Shown in pieces: positions 6,818 to 15,533 of a DNA stretch of 64,000 bases. The notes under the pieces are model-generated. The model saw only the letters and a program-made list of their open reading frames with translations. It was not told the origin of the DNA and searched no databases. Position numbers and translations under genes: made by a program. The stretch spans positions 1 to 64,000 of the forward strand of contig URNT01000016.1 in the NCBI GenBank assembly GCA_900549235.1. Direction: 5' to 3'. Source of the DNA: an uncultured Clostridium sp. Its GTDB lineage: Bacteria; Bacillota; Clostridia; Lachnospirales; Lachnospiraceae. Every line of letters begins with the position of its first letter. The stretch's first letter is position 1.

Positions 6818-8452
6818 TCAGGGCAGCTGACGGTTCAGTTCCCTTACAGCCTGGATGCAGGCGCCCTCAGAGCCGTCCATTTCATAAAGCTCGCCTCTTG
6901 TCACAGTGGTATAGGCCTTTACATTATCCACATAGACCTGTCCTGAGCCCTGGCAGCTGATGGTGATCTCCCTGGGGCTGCAGTCTGTAAAGGTAAGCTC
7001 TGCCCTTCCGTCCTCTCCCGGCACCGCCTGCCTGCTCTGGTTTCCTGCCTTTACCATTACCCGCGCCTCTCCTTCTGTTTCCACATCAAGGCTTATAAAG
7101 GTATCCTTTCCCACCGTTCCCGTGATCCTGCTTCCCACATTCTGGGAAATGCTTCCTCCTGAGGAAAGAACTGCCATATGGCTGCCCCCATGCTCCGTCA
7201 CCCGGCTGTCTCCCTTAAAGCTCCAGCCCTGTTTCCCAAGGGCAAACTGGGCATTGTAGAGCTTATTATCCCCGTAGTCCCGGTAGGTCCAGATCCCGTA
7301 ACCCATGGTCATGGACTTAAGGACCGGGGCCATCTGTTCCAGATAGAGGGCCTTTTCTTCATCCAGGATCTGGGCGTTGTGCTCAAAGCCTACGGTATTG
7401 TCCGTAAACAGGAACTGATCCACATACACAGGCTTCCCTCCGCTGTGGGCATGGACACGGTTAAAAAAGACCGGCGGATTTTTCAGGGCCTCTGCCGCCG
7501 TCACCCGCTCATACTGGTTAGGGAAGCCCATAGGCACACTGTACATGGTGCTGACGAAGGAGGAGCTGCCGCAGGGATAGGTTGCGGTGTGCATAAAGCC
7601 CTCCAGGCTCCCGTCCCCATGGGTCACCGGATCCGCGTCCAGACGCACCTCCATGGAAAGATCGGGAAACACCTTCTGGGTCTCCTCCAGAAGCCTGTTT
7701 AAAAATGCGTCATAATAAGAATAAAACAACTTTCTGGCATAGGATTCCTTCTCCGGAAAATATATATCCTCATAGCCCCCAAGCTCATGTCCGTAGAACT
7801 CCTCCAGTTCCTCCAGAGAATAGTGCTCCCTTGCGTAGGCCACCAGACCGTACTGATCCGCCAGCTGCCGGCTCATATAGCCATTTCCAAAGCCTGTGCT
7901 GTCCTCCGCGAAATTCCAGAAATCCTCCCAGGTTATAAATCCCCCACAGAAGTTCTCATGAGCCGAAGCCCGCTCATAAAGCCGCCCTGCGTATTCCAGC
8001 CAGGCGGCCTGTACCGTTTTATCATATAAAAGCTCCCGAAACCGTAGTGCCGAGCTTTCCAGGCCATAATAATCCCAGGTATAGCCCACCCGCAGCATCA
8101 CTCCAAGCCCCCGGGCCCCGGCCGCCTCCATCACCTGATCCAGCTTGTCCCAGGCATAGTCATTATAGGTACAGGGATCTGTCTCCGGCTGAAATTCCCT
8201 CCAGGGAACCACCAGAATCACGCTGTTAAATCCGTCCTCCGCAATCTGCGCCAGTTCCTCCTCCATATGGTCGCTTTCCCCGTTCCAGAAATTGATCACC
8301 CAGTCATCAGAATAATAGGTAGCTGACTTCAGGTAACCGGCTGTCCCCGCCGCGTACTCTTCTGCCCTGGCAAATCCGGAGGCACAGAGAAATGAAGCCG
8401 CCGCCAGAAGGCACAGGGCGCTTTTTGTAAAATAGGTACTCCATTTAGCCAT
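6818..8452 (-). CDS. Secreted TIM-barrel glycoside hydrolase-like protein with C-terminal beta-sandwich
   Basis: A 544-residue protein with an N-terminal signal peptide (hydrophobic 11-26, cleavage near SGFARAEE). A (beta/alpha)8-like domain (about 40-400) carries GFNSVILVVPWREF early, GGFITWEDFWN mid-domain (Glu is a candidate acid/base) and MGYGIWTYRDYGDN near the end of the barrel. Residues about 405-520 form a beta-rich module similar to a carbohydrate-binding domain. The pattern suggests a glycosidase of the GH-A clan, but no specific family or substrate is assigned. Its ATG overlaps the stop of the upstream MobA-MATE gene by 8 bases (ATGGCTAA), so translation is likely coupled. That is an unexpected partner for a secreted glycosidase. 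Confidence 0.65.
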   Translation of the reverse strand: MAKWSTYFTKSALCLLAAASFLCASGFARAEEYAAGTAGYLKSATYYSDDWVINFWNGESDHMEEELAQIAEDGFNSVILVVPWREFQPETDPCTYNDYAWDKLDQVMEAAGARGLGVMLRVGYTWDYYGLESSALRFRELLYDKTVQAAWLEYAGRLYERASAHENFCGGFITWEDFWNFAEDSTGFGNGYMSRQLADQYGLVAYAREHYSLEELEEFYGHELGGYEDIYFPEKESYARKLFYSYYDAFLNRLLEETQKVFPDLSMEVRLDADPVTHGDGSLEGFMHTATYPCGSSSFVSTMYSVPMGFPNQYERVTAAEALKNPPVFFNRVHAHSGGKPVYVDQFLFTDNTVGFEHNAQILDEEKALYLEQMAPVLKSMTMGYGIWTYRDYGDNKLYNAQFALGKQGWSFKGDSRVTEHGGSHMAVLSSGGSISQNVGSRITGTVGKDTFISLDVETEGEARVMVKAGNQSRQAVPGEDGRAELTFTDCSPREITISCQGSGQVYVDNVKAYTTVTRGELYEMDGSEGACIQAVRELNRQLP

Positions 8453-10415
8453 GAGATCTTTTTTCCCTTTCTCTTCGTTTTAATTCCGGCCACACCGTGT
8501 ACAGCATGGTGCCAAAGCAGGCCGCACCGCCGATAAAATTGGAAATAGGCTCTGCCATCAGGATCCCCGTGGTTCCCAGATTAAAGCAGTATGGGAGAAT
8601 AAGGATCAGGGGCATTACGATGATCACCTTCCTGAAAATGGAAAAGAACACCGCCTTTTTTGATTTTCCAAGGCCTACAAAAACCGCCTGTCCCGCAAAC
8701 TGCAGAGACATCATAAAGAATCCGAAGAAGTACACCCGCATGGCAGGGATCCCCGCTTCCACCAGGTCTCCTTCCCGGTTAAAGATGCGGATGAAAAATT
8801 CCGGCGCGCCGTGGACAAAAGCCCAGACAAGAATGGTATACGAGATGCTGACGGCAGACATAAAAGCAATGGCCTTCCTGACCCGCTTGTATTCTCCAGC
8901 GCCGTAATTGTACCCCATCACCGGCTGAGCGCTGTTGGTGACTCCGCTTACCGGCATGGAAATGACCTCCCGGACAGAATTGATCACCGTCATGATCCCC
9001 ACATAGACATCGCCGCCGAACTTCTGGAGGCTGGCGTTGTAGAGGATCTGCACCAGGCTGTTGGTGATGGACATGGTAAAACCGGACATCCCAAGGCCCA
9101 TAATCTTAAGGACACGCTCCCGCTCCAGACCCATGGCATCCAGGCGCAGCTTTAGGATAGCCTTTTTCCCTGTGAGAAAGCGGAGGATCCAGAGGGCGGA
9201 CAAAAGCTGGGAAAGGATGGTGGCCAGAGCCGCTCCCCGCACTCCCATGTGAAACACAAAGATAAACAAAGGATCCAGAAGGATATTTGCCACTGCCCCC
9301 AGAAGGACAGTCATCATACCGATGGTGCCAAAGCCCTGGGAATTGATGAAGCTGTTCATGCCAAGACCAGTCATAACAAAGATATTCCCAAGGAGATAGA
9401 TGGTCACATACTCGTCCGCAAAGGGGTAGGTGGCATCGCTGGCCCCAAATAAATACAGCATGGGCCGCTTCCAGATCAGGCCCAGAACCGTAAGCACTGC
9501 TCCTACGATCACCATCATAACAAAGGAATTTCCCATAATGTGCTCTGCCTCTTTTATATTTCCCCGCCCCCGTTCAATAGAGCAAAGAGGTGCACCTCCC
9601 ATGCCAAACAAGTTTGCAAAGGCGATTACAATAGAGATTACCGGCAGGCAGAGCCCAAGGCCGGTAAGAGCCAGAGTGGCATGTTCCGGGATCATACCGA
9701 TATAGAGCCGGTCTACGATGTTGTAGAGCACATTGATCAGCTGGGCCAGAGTCATGGGGACAGCCAGCTTTAAGATATTGCCCACTACGCTTCCCTGAGA
9801 GAAGTCATTGGTCTTTTGCAGATCCTCCGCCACATCAATATCCTTTAACTCCTCCGGGGCGGCTTCCATCGTCCAGATGTCCTCCGGATGGGACTTCATA
9901 ATCTGGCTCCCCCCTTTATCCCCGGTAAGGGCCAGAAGTTCCCTGCGGTAAGCGCTTGTGAAGGCGGCCGGATTCCCCCGCTTTCCCTCACAGCAGACAC
10001 AGCCAATGCCTCTGCCGCTGTCTAAAAATCCCTGTACAAAGGCAGTCAGGGTCTCTGGCTTCATATAGGGCTGATCCCCTACAAAGTAAAGGCAGGCGTC
10101 CCAGTCCTCCCCCGCCGCCTCTGTGCCCAGACGCAGAGAGGCAGTGATACCCTCCTGGCTGTCAGGATTATAGATCCCCCGGACAGAAATGCTTCCATTC
10201 TGCCTCTGGGCTGCCTGAAGGATCTCCTCATACTGACTTACCACAAGGATCTGGGTCTTAAGCTCTCCTCCCTGCTCCAGAGCCAAAGCACTCTCCTCAA
10301 GGTGCTCCAGACCGTGGAGGAACAGGGGCTTTCCCTCCAGTTCTGCCAACAGCTTATTTGAACCAAAGCGGCTCCCAAAACCGGAAGCCATATATACCAT
10401 ACCGATTTTTTTCAT
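8445..10415 (-). CDS. MobA-like nucleotidyltransferase fused to a MATE efflux transporter
   Basis: One uninterrupted 656-codon frame. Residues 1-200 are a MobA/MocA-type NTP transferase: ASGFGSRFGSNKLL at the nucleotide-binding loop, Asp114 in FVGDQPYMKPE as metal ligand, and the usual domain end DIDVAEDLQ. Residues 202-650 are a full-length MATE exporter starting TNDFSQGSVVGNILKLAVP, which is how free-standing MATE proteins begin, with about 12 membrane segments. The fusion point is codon 201 (AAG, 9813-9815); a GGAGG remains 8 bases upstream (9824-9828), as if the MATE gene once had its own start there. The upstream gene is YqeC-like, a family that often accompanies MobA-like proteins in selenium-dependent molybdenum hydroxylase loci. 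Both domains look intact. A strong AAGGAG precedes the ATG at 10415. Confidence 0.85.
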   Translation of the reverse strand: MKKIGMVYMASGFGSRFGSNKLLAELEGKPLFLHGLEHLEESALALEQGGELKTQILVVSQYEEILQAAQRQNGSISVRGIYNPDSQEGITASLRLGTEAAGEDWDACLYFVGDQPYMKPETLTAFVQGFLDSGRGIGCVCCEGKRGNPAAFTSAYRRELLALTGDKGGSQIMKSHPEDIWTMEAAPEELKDIDVAEDLQKTNDFSQGSVVGNILKLAVPMTLAQLINVLYNIVDRLYIGMIPEHATLALTGLGLCLPVISIVIAFANLFGMGGAPLCSIERGRGNIKEAEHIMGNSFVMMVIVGAVLTVLGLIWKRPMLYLFGASDATYPFADEYVTIYLLGNIFVMTGLGMNSFINSQGFGTIGMMTVLLGAVANILLDPLFIFVFHMGVRGAALATILSQLLSALWILRFLTGKKAILKLRLDAMGLERERVLKIMGLGMSGFTMSITNSLVQILYNASLQKFGGDVYVGIMTVINSVREVISMPVSGVTNSAQPVMGYNYGAGEYKRVRKAIAFMSAVSISYTILVWAFVHGAPEFFIRIFNREGDLVEAGIPAMRVYFFGFFMMSLQFAGQAVFVGLGKSKKAVFFSIFRKVIIVMPLILILPYCFNLGTTGILMAEPISNFIGGAACFGTMLYTVWPELKRREREKRSHG

Positions 10416-10454
10416 AAGTAAGCTCCTTAAAAATAGGCTCCCCCAGAGAAACCT

Positions 10455-11252
10455 TTAAAACAGGGTAAAAGAGGGCTCCTCTTTCAGTCCTCCGCACAGG
10501 ATTCCCTCCTGCTCCCCCAAAGCTTCAAGAATCTCTCTGCCCACTGCCTCCTCCCTGGTATCTGCCTGAGTCAGTACAGGCACGATCCTGCTCTCCGGAA
10601 ACCGGGCTTCCAAAGGCTTTAGGTAACCCCATTTCAGCAGGCCGCCCAGGTCCTCTGCGCCAAGGTACCAGGGTTCTTTAAAATCCCCCTCCAACATATA
10701 GCAGCTTCTCAGTTCTCTGGCCCGTTCCAGGCGGAAGCAGGCCTCCTCTGCCGGACGTCCCAGGGCAGACAGACCTGTGAGGCATAAAAGAAGGTCCGTA
10801 TGCTCCGGAAGTACCGGTTCATTTCCCTGAGGCACCTTTACAGGAAGCCGTTTGGAGCCGTCTGCCTCTATAAGGACCACGTCTGCCAAAGGAAGGAGCT
10901 GATGATAATACTCCCAGCCCTGGAAGGATATTTTTCCATTTTCCTCCAAATGCCCGACCACTGCCAGATGGTTCTGCTCCAGGCACTCTGCCGCCGCAGC
11001 TGCCGGGGCGTCAAGGACGCCGAAGGCAGAAGGACGGAACATATGGGTGGTGGTCAGAACAAGAATCTCAAGCCCCCTCTCCCGGCCCTCAAAGGCCAGG
11101 CGGCGGATCAGTGAGGTTTTTCCTCCGGCACCGGTCAGGGCAGTGATATAGGGGCCTTTAGAAGGCAGGCTCCGTTCCGGAAGCCCAAGAGCCTGCCACA
11201 GGCTGGGGGCATAAGCCCAGATATGATCAGATCGTATATAGGAAATACGCAT
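10455..11252 (-). CDS. YqeC-like selenium-dependent hydroxylase accessory protein
   Basis: A 265-residue protein with a P-loop-like TALTGAGGKTSLIRRL near residue 40, the segment VLTTTHMFRP and the acidic VVLIEADGSKRLPVK. These are hallmarks of the YqeC family found with selenium-dependent molybdenum hydroxylases. The start at 11252 is chosen over the longer frame from 11279 because AAGGAG lies 7 bases upstream (11260-11265). It is the first gene of an operon continuing into the MobA-MATE fusion and the glycosidase. No molybdenum hydroxylase is in the window, so the target enzyme must be elsewhere or absent. Confidence 0.8.
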   Translation of the reverse strand: MRISYIRSDHIWAYAPSLWQALGLPERSLPSKGPYITALTGAGGKTSLIRRLAFEGRERGLEILVLTTTHMFRPSAFGVLDAPAAAAAECLEQNHLAVVGHLEENGKISFQGWEYYHQLLPLADVVLIEADGSKRLPVKVPQGNEPVLPEHTDLLLCLTGLSALGRPAEEACFRLERARELRSCYMLEGDFKEPWYLGAEDLGGLLKWGYLKPLEARFPESRIVPVLTQADTREEAVGREILEALGEQEGILCGGLKEEPSFTLF

Positions 11253-11292
11253 ATTGATTCTCCTTGCTGCAGTCTGCAATCGCTTTCCTTAC

Positions 11293-11321
11293 AGTGTACC
11301 ATTCTTCTGCCCCTTTCTCAA
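11293..11321 (-). promoter_or_regulatory. Promoter of the yqeC-like/MobA-MATE/glycosidase operon
   Basis: Minus-strand TTGAGA (11316-11321), 17-base spacer, TACACT (11293-11298), about 40 bases before the start codon. Confidence 0.6.
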
Positions 11322-11329
11322 CCGGGATT

Positions 11330-12595
11330 TTACTGCTTCTGAAGCTGCCAGCAGGCAGTGAGCTGCTTCAGATAATCCATATATCCGGCCTTACGGACGC
11401 TTCCGGCTGTGAGAACATCCACCTGGCCCAGCTTTTTTCCATTTAAGCTATATTCCAGCACACCGGCCTTCTGCCCCGGCTCGATGGGTGCGGGCATGGA
11501 CTCTGACAGGGACAGCTTCCGCTCTACGGCGCTAAAATCCTCTCCATTTAAGCCGAGACAGGAAAATGGCCCGCTGTATTTTAAGCTGACCTCCGGCTCC
11601 ACGCCTCCTGTAACCGGCATCTGGGGCAGAGGCAGGTGAGTTTTATCCTCATAGAGACGGCAGCTTGCAAAGCCGTAGTTAAGAAGTGTCTGGGCATCCG
11701 CGAACCTGGCCTTATAATCCGGAGCCGCCATAATGGAAGCAATGAGCCTGACACCGTCCTTTTCTGCCGTTGCAGACAGACAGTATTTTGCCAGAGAGGT
11801 AGAGCCGGTCTTTAAGCCGGTGACATTGAAATTTGCGCCCATTTTCAGCAGCTTGTTGGTATTAGACAGGCCAAATTCCTTAGTTCCCTGCTTTGTCACA
11901 TGGGTAATATTTTCCATCCAGATGGTAGAATAGTTGTGGATCTTTGGATAGCGGTTGATCAGTTCCCGGCTCATAAGAGCAATATCCCTGGCGGTAGTCA
12001 GATGGGCCGGATCCTCTGTAAGACCGCAGCAGTCCACGAAATGGGTATTTTTCATCCCAAGGCCTGCGGCCCGCTCATTCATCATGCGGACAAATTCTTC
12101 CTCTGTCCCTCCTATGTACTCCGCCATGGCTACAGAAGCGTCATTTCCCGAAGCGATGACAATGCATTTGATCAGAGTTTCCACGGTCTGGACCTCCCCT
12201 TCTTCCAGAAACACCTGGGAACCTCCCATAGACTTTGCCTTAGCACTGGTCACTACCTCGTCCGTAAGGCGGATCTTCCCTTCCTCCAGGGCATCAAAAA
12301 TAAGGATCAGGGTCATAACCTTAGTAACAGAGGCAGGGCTTCTCTGATCGTCCGCTCCCTTTTCGTATATCACCTGGCCGGTGGAGGCCTCCATAAGAAG
12401 CACAGAAGGGGCCTGTACCTGAAGGGCCGGCGCCGCTGCGGCTTCCTCCCCCTCCTGTACATCCCCTTTTGTACTTACAGCCTCCGCTGCCGCCGGTACG
12501 GCAAACTCCGGCGCTCTGGCCAGAACGGCAGCCGGCGTTCCAAGAAGCATCACAGCCATAACAGCGGCCGTCCATAATGCAGTTATCCCTTTCAT
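11330..12595 (-). CDS. D-alanyl-D-alanine carboxypeptidase (serine-type, DacF/PBP5-like)
   Basis: A 421-residue exported enzyme that trims the terminal D-Ala from peptidoglycan stem peptides. It has a signal sequence (about 5-27), then the three penicillin-binding motifs: SxxK as SVTK (Ser89, Lys92), SGN (149-151) and KTG (262-264). A C-terminal beta domain (about 300-395) follows, as in PBP5-like enzymes, and the tail YMDYLKQLTACWQL could be an amphipathic membrane anchor. GGAGG precedes the ATG by 5 bases. It is probably monocistronic. Confidence 0.92.
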   Translation of the reverse strand: MKGITALWTAAVMAVMLLGTPAAVLARAPEFAVPAAAEAVSTKGDVQEGEEAAAAPALQVQAPSVLLMEASTGQVIYEKGADDQRSPASVTKVMTLILIFDALEEGKIRLTDEVVTSAKAKSMGGSQVFLEEGEVQTVETLIKCIVIASGNDASVAMAEYIGGTEEEFVRMMNERAAGLGMKNTHFVDCCGLTEDPAHLTTARDIALMSRELINRYPKIHNYSTIWMENITHVTKQGTKEFGLSNTNKLLKMGANFNVTGLKTGSTSLAKYCLSATAEKDGVRLIASIMAAPDYKARFADAQTLLNYGFASCRLYEDKTHLPLPQMPVTGGVEPEVSLKYSGPFSCLGLNGEDFSAVERKLSLSESMPAPIEPGQKAGVLEYSLNGKKLGQVDVLTAGSVRKAGYMDYLKQLTACWQLQKQ

Positions 12596-12657
12596 AGGTT
12601 CCTCCGCTCAGACATCTTCTTCCTTTAATATATGGAAGGAGACAGGCGGCCTATGCA

Positions 12658-13098
12658 TTATACTTCCTTTAAAGCAGCCCGCAGCGCCTCTGCCATCTCC
12701 TCATACTCAGCGTCTGTGAGCATGGTGCGTCCGCTGTTCATCTCAAAGGTGCCGCCCCATTCTTCTCCGCCCCTGTACTTTGGAACAATGTGGAAATGCA
12801 GATGGCAGCCGGTATCGCCGTATGCGCCGTAGTTTACCTTATCCGGATTAAATACCTTATGTACGGCTCTGGATACCTTTGCAATCTCCGCAAAGTAAGC
12901 ATCTCTCTCCTCATCGGTAAGATCAATCAGCTCGCTTACATGCTTTTTGTGAGCCAGGATCACTCTGCCCTTCTTGCTCTGCTCCTTAAATACATAAAGG
13001 AAGCCTGTCTCCATTTCGCAGACAGGATAACCAAATTTTGCTACCAGTTCTCCCTGCATACAGTATGCGCAGTTGGGATCTTTTACCATTTCTTCCAT
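12658..13098 (-). CDS. HIT family protein
   Basis: A 146-residue protein with the histidine triad HLHFHIVPK near residue 100 and the upstream nucleotide-binding segment VILAHKKHVSELIDLTDEE. An N-terminal CxxC-like pair (CAYCMQGE) suggests a bound metal, as in many HIT proteins. HIT enzymes hydrolyse nucleotidyl-phosphoramidates and dinucleotides; the precise substrate is not readable here. It is divergent from the deacetylase gene with a 130-base shared promoter region. Confidence 0.93.
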   Translation of the reverse strand: MEEMVKDPNCAYCMQGELVAKFGYPVCEMETGFLYVFKEQSKKGRVILAHKKHVSELIDLTDEERDAYFAEIAKVSRAVHKVFNPDKVNYGAYGDTGCHLHFHIVPKYRGGEEWGGTFEMNSGRTMLTDAEYEEMAEALRAALKEV

Positions 13099-13137
13099 AA
13101 CCTTATTCTCCTTTGGCTAAATTTGTTTCCACTTTTT

Positions 13138-13166
13138 AACATACCACGAATAAGGCTTAAATTCAA
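13138..13166 (-). promoter_or_regulatory. Promoter of the HIT gene
   Basis: Minus-strand TTGAAT (13161-13166), 17-base spacer, TATGTT (13138-13143). It sits back-to-back with the deacetylase promoter. Confidence 0.5.
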
Positions 13167-13186
13167 TTCCCTTCTTATGAAAAGTG

Positions 13187-13195
13187 TGCTATAAT
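13187..13195 (+). promoter_or_regulatory. Extended -10 promoter of the deacetylase gene
   Basis: TGCTATAAT (TG-N-TATAAT, extended -10) about 34 bases before the ATG. No good -35 is visible, which is usual for this promoter class. Confidence 0.55.
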
Positions 13196-13228
13196 CAGTT
13201 TTGAACGACCAATGACAGGAGATATTTT

Positions 13229-14683
13229 ATGAGCAGATCAGATTTCAGACGCAGGAGGTTCAACCGCAGGAGACAGGTATTCTCCCGGCACCTTCCTACT
13301 TTTTTGGTATTGCTTGCCATTACCTGCGCGGCGGGAGGCGGCATCTTCGCCCTGACACGCTTTGTATTAAACCGCCAGCCCGGTTCCTCCATCCAGACGG
13401 ACGCTCCGGCTGACACCCAGACCTCTTCCCAGGAGGTGCTTGAGATCCCTCCTGCTGACCAGGAGCCGGCTGACGAGATTGGAGCCCTGGTAGCTCAGGC
13501 TGACCGGATCGCCATGGGCTATGACTATGACAAGGCTTCCGCCCTGCTGACTGAAAGCGGGCTGGATGTGAATGATTCCCGGATCCAGGAGGCCCTTTCC
13601 CGCTATGAGACAGAAAAGGCTGCCCTTGTGCCTGCCAATGTACAGGAGGCCACTCATGTATTTTTCCACACCCTGATCATGGATACTTCCAAGGCATTTG
13701 ACGGGGACGCGGACAGTACGGGCTACAATTCCGTTATGACCACCAAAGACGAGTTTATAAAGATTCTGGAGGAGATGTACAGCCGGGGCTATGTGCTGGT
13801 TCGGATCCATGACATCGCCTATGAGACCACTGATGAAAATGGAAATCCCTCCTTTACCTGGGGGACGGTGATGCTTCCAGAGGGTAAGAAGCCCTTTGTC
13901 ATGTCACAGGATGACCTTTGCTATTATCCATATATGGAAGGGGACGGCTTTGCCTCCCGGATCATCATCGGCGAGGACGGAAAACCCACCTGTGAAATGA
14001 CCATGGAGGACGGAACGGTTTCTACCGGTTCCTATGACCTGGTGCCTATCCTGGAGGATTTTATTGAGGAGCACCCGGATTTTTCCTACAAGGGAGCCAG
14101 GGCTATTCTGGCCTTTACGGGCTACGAGGGGATCCTGGGCTACCGCACCGCCTCCTCCTACAGCGACAGCCCCACCTATGAGGCCGACCGGGAACAGGCT
14201 GCCAGGGTGGCCCAATGTCTGAAGGACAACGGCTGGGAGCTGGCCTCCCACAGCTGGGGGCATCTGAAGCTTGGGATCTCCGACGCGCCGGAGGGCGGTT
14301 TTGCCATTTCCGAGGAGCGGTTCCGCTCCGATACGGATAAGTGGGAAGCGGAGGTGGAGTCCCTCATCGGGCCTACAGATATTATCCTCTATCCCTTTGG
14401 CAATGATATTGCTGACTGGCATCCCTACAGCCAGGACAATTCCCGTTTTGCCTATCTGGAGGCGGCAGGCTTCCGCTATTTCTGCAACGTAGATGCCAGC
14501 AAGCCAGCCTGGATCCAGAAAGGCTCTAATTACCTGCGTATGGCCCGCAGGAACCTGGACGGCTACCGTCTCTATGAAGATCTGATCCAGACGGATCCGG
14601 CAAAAAAGCGGCTGACCGACCTGTTTGACGCCGCGGATATATTTGATACCTCAAGGCCTCAGCCTGTGACCTGGAGCTATTAA
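13229..14683 (+). CDS. Membrane-anchored polysaccharide deacetylase (NodB-like)
   Basis: A 484-residue protein with a very basic cytoplasmic start (RRRRFNRRRQ), one membrane segment (about 24-47), a Ser/Thr/Pro-rich stalk, then a NodB-type fold. Motif 1 is SQDDL, motif 2 is HSWGH (two zinc-binding His) and motif 3 is LYPFGND. Family members remove N-acetyl groups from peptidoglycan or surface polysaccharide. The order and extent of the motifs match a variant subfamily with a long insertion between the start of the domain and motif 2. AGGAG lies 7 bases before the ATG. A long hairpin follows the stop. Confidence 0.85.
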   Translation: MSRSDFRRRRFNRRRQVFSRHLPTFLVLLAITCAAGGGIFALTRFVLNRQPGSSIQTDAPADTQTSSQEVLEIPPADQEPADEIGALVAQADRIAMGYDYDKASALLTESGLDVNDSRIQEALSRYETEKAALVPANVQEATHVFFHTLIMDTSKAFDGDADSTGYNSVMTTKDEFIKILEEMYSRGYVLVRIHDIAYETTDENGNPSFTWGTVMLPEGKKPFVMSQDDLCYYPYMEGDGFASRIIIGEDGKPTCEMTMEDGTVSTGSYDLVPILEDFIEEHPDFSYKGARAILAFTGYEGILGYRTASSYSDSPTYEADREQAARVAQCLKDNGWELASHSWGHLKLGISDAPEGGFAISEERFRSDTDKWEAEVESLIGPTDIILYPFGNDIADWHPYSQDNSRFAYLEAAGFRYFCNVDASKPAWIQKGSNYLRMARRNLDGYRLYEDLIQTDPAKKRLTDLFDAADIFDTSRPQPVTWSY

Positions 14684-14703
14684 GGATTACAGTCAAAACA
14701 CGG

Positions 14704-14765
14704 AAAAGCTTCTTTCTGCATATGATACATCAAGGAATCCATATGCAAAGAAAGGAGCTTTTTTT
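14704..14765 (+). promoter_or_regulatory. Long hairpin: terminator that also buries the next gene's ribosome binding site
   Basis: Bases 14704-14724 pair with 14740-14765 to form about 21 base pairs with one G-U pair and a 2-base bulge. The loop is 15 bases (14725-14739) and the stem ends in a T run. The downstream arm contains AAAGGAG (14751-14757), the only ribosome binding site for the ABC ATPase whose ATG is at 14766. The T tract lies between that site and the ATG. The hairpin can therefore terminate the deacetylase transcript and, in read-through RNA, block ATPase translation. Confidence 0.75.
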
Positions 14766-15533
14766 ATGATTCCCAAACTGGAATTACAGGGAGTCAGCTT
14801 CTCCTACCACACCCTGGAAGGTGAGACCCCGGCTCTTTCTGATATATCCTTTACGGTGGCTCCCGGAGAGTTTGTGGCCATCGTGGGGCCCTCCGGCTGC
14901 GGCAAATCTACCCTTTTGTCCCTGATCAGCGGCCTGACCAAGGCAGAAAAGGGCAGCATTCTCTTAGATGGAAAGCCTCTCGGTGAGTCTGCCTCTGCCA
15001 CCGGCTATATGCTGCAGAAGGATCATCTCTTTGAATGGAGGGACATTTTTTCAAATATTTCCCTGGGTCCGGAAATACAGAAGAAGCTGGACGGAACCTG
15101 CAAACGAGAGCTGATGGAAATGATGGAGGCCTACGGCTTAAAGGGCTTTGAGCACGCCAGACCCTCAGAGCTTTCAGGAGGAATGCGCCAGAGAGCGGCC
15201 CTGATCCGCACCCTGGCCCTAAAGCCGGATCTGCTTCTTCTGGATGAGCCATTTTCCGCCCTGGATTATCAGACAAGGCTGGCAGTCTGCGATGACATCA
15301 GTTCTATCATACGGAAAAATGGAAAAACGGCCATTCTGGTAACCCACGATCTGGCAGAGGCCATCAGCGCAGCAGACCGGGTTGTAGTTTTAACCAGGCG
15401 CCCTGGACAGATCAAGACCATCCTGCCCATTTCCTTCCCGCCTGAGTGCGTCAGTCCCTTAAAGCGGCGGAATTGTCCGGAGTTTTCCAATTATTTTAAT
15501 CAGGTATGGAAGGAGCTGAGAATCTATGAGTAA
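14766..15533 (+). CDS. ABC importer ATP-binding protein (nitrate/sulfonate/taurine type)
   Basis: A 255-residue ATPase of the SsuB/TauB type: Walker A GPSGCGKSTLL (about 39-49), Q-loop MLQKDHLFEW, signature LSGGMRQRAALIRTL, Walker B LLLLDEPFSALD and switch His in LVTHDLAEA. It overlaps the permease gene by 8 bases. The pair forms the membrane and energy parts of an importer for small organosulfur compounds, thiamine precursors or similar, but no substrate-binding protein is encoded nearby. Its ribosome binding site is inside a hairpin (14704-14765), which may hold expression low. Confidence 0.9.
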   Translation: MIPKLELQGVSFSYHTLEGETPALSDISFTVAPGEFVAIVGPSGCGKSTLLSLISGLTKAEKGSILLDGKPLGESASATGYMLQKDHLFEWRDIFSNISLGPEIQKKLDGTCKRELMEMMEAYGLKGFEHARPSELSGGMRQRAALIRTLALKPDLLLLDEPFSALDYQTRLAVCDDISSIIRKNGKTAILVTHDLAEAISAADRVVVLTRRPGQIKTILPISFPPECVSPLKRRNCPEFSNYFNQVWKELRIYE

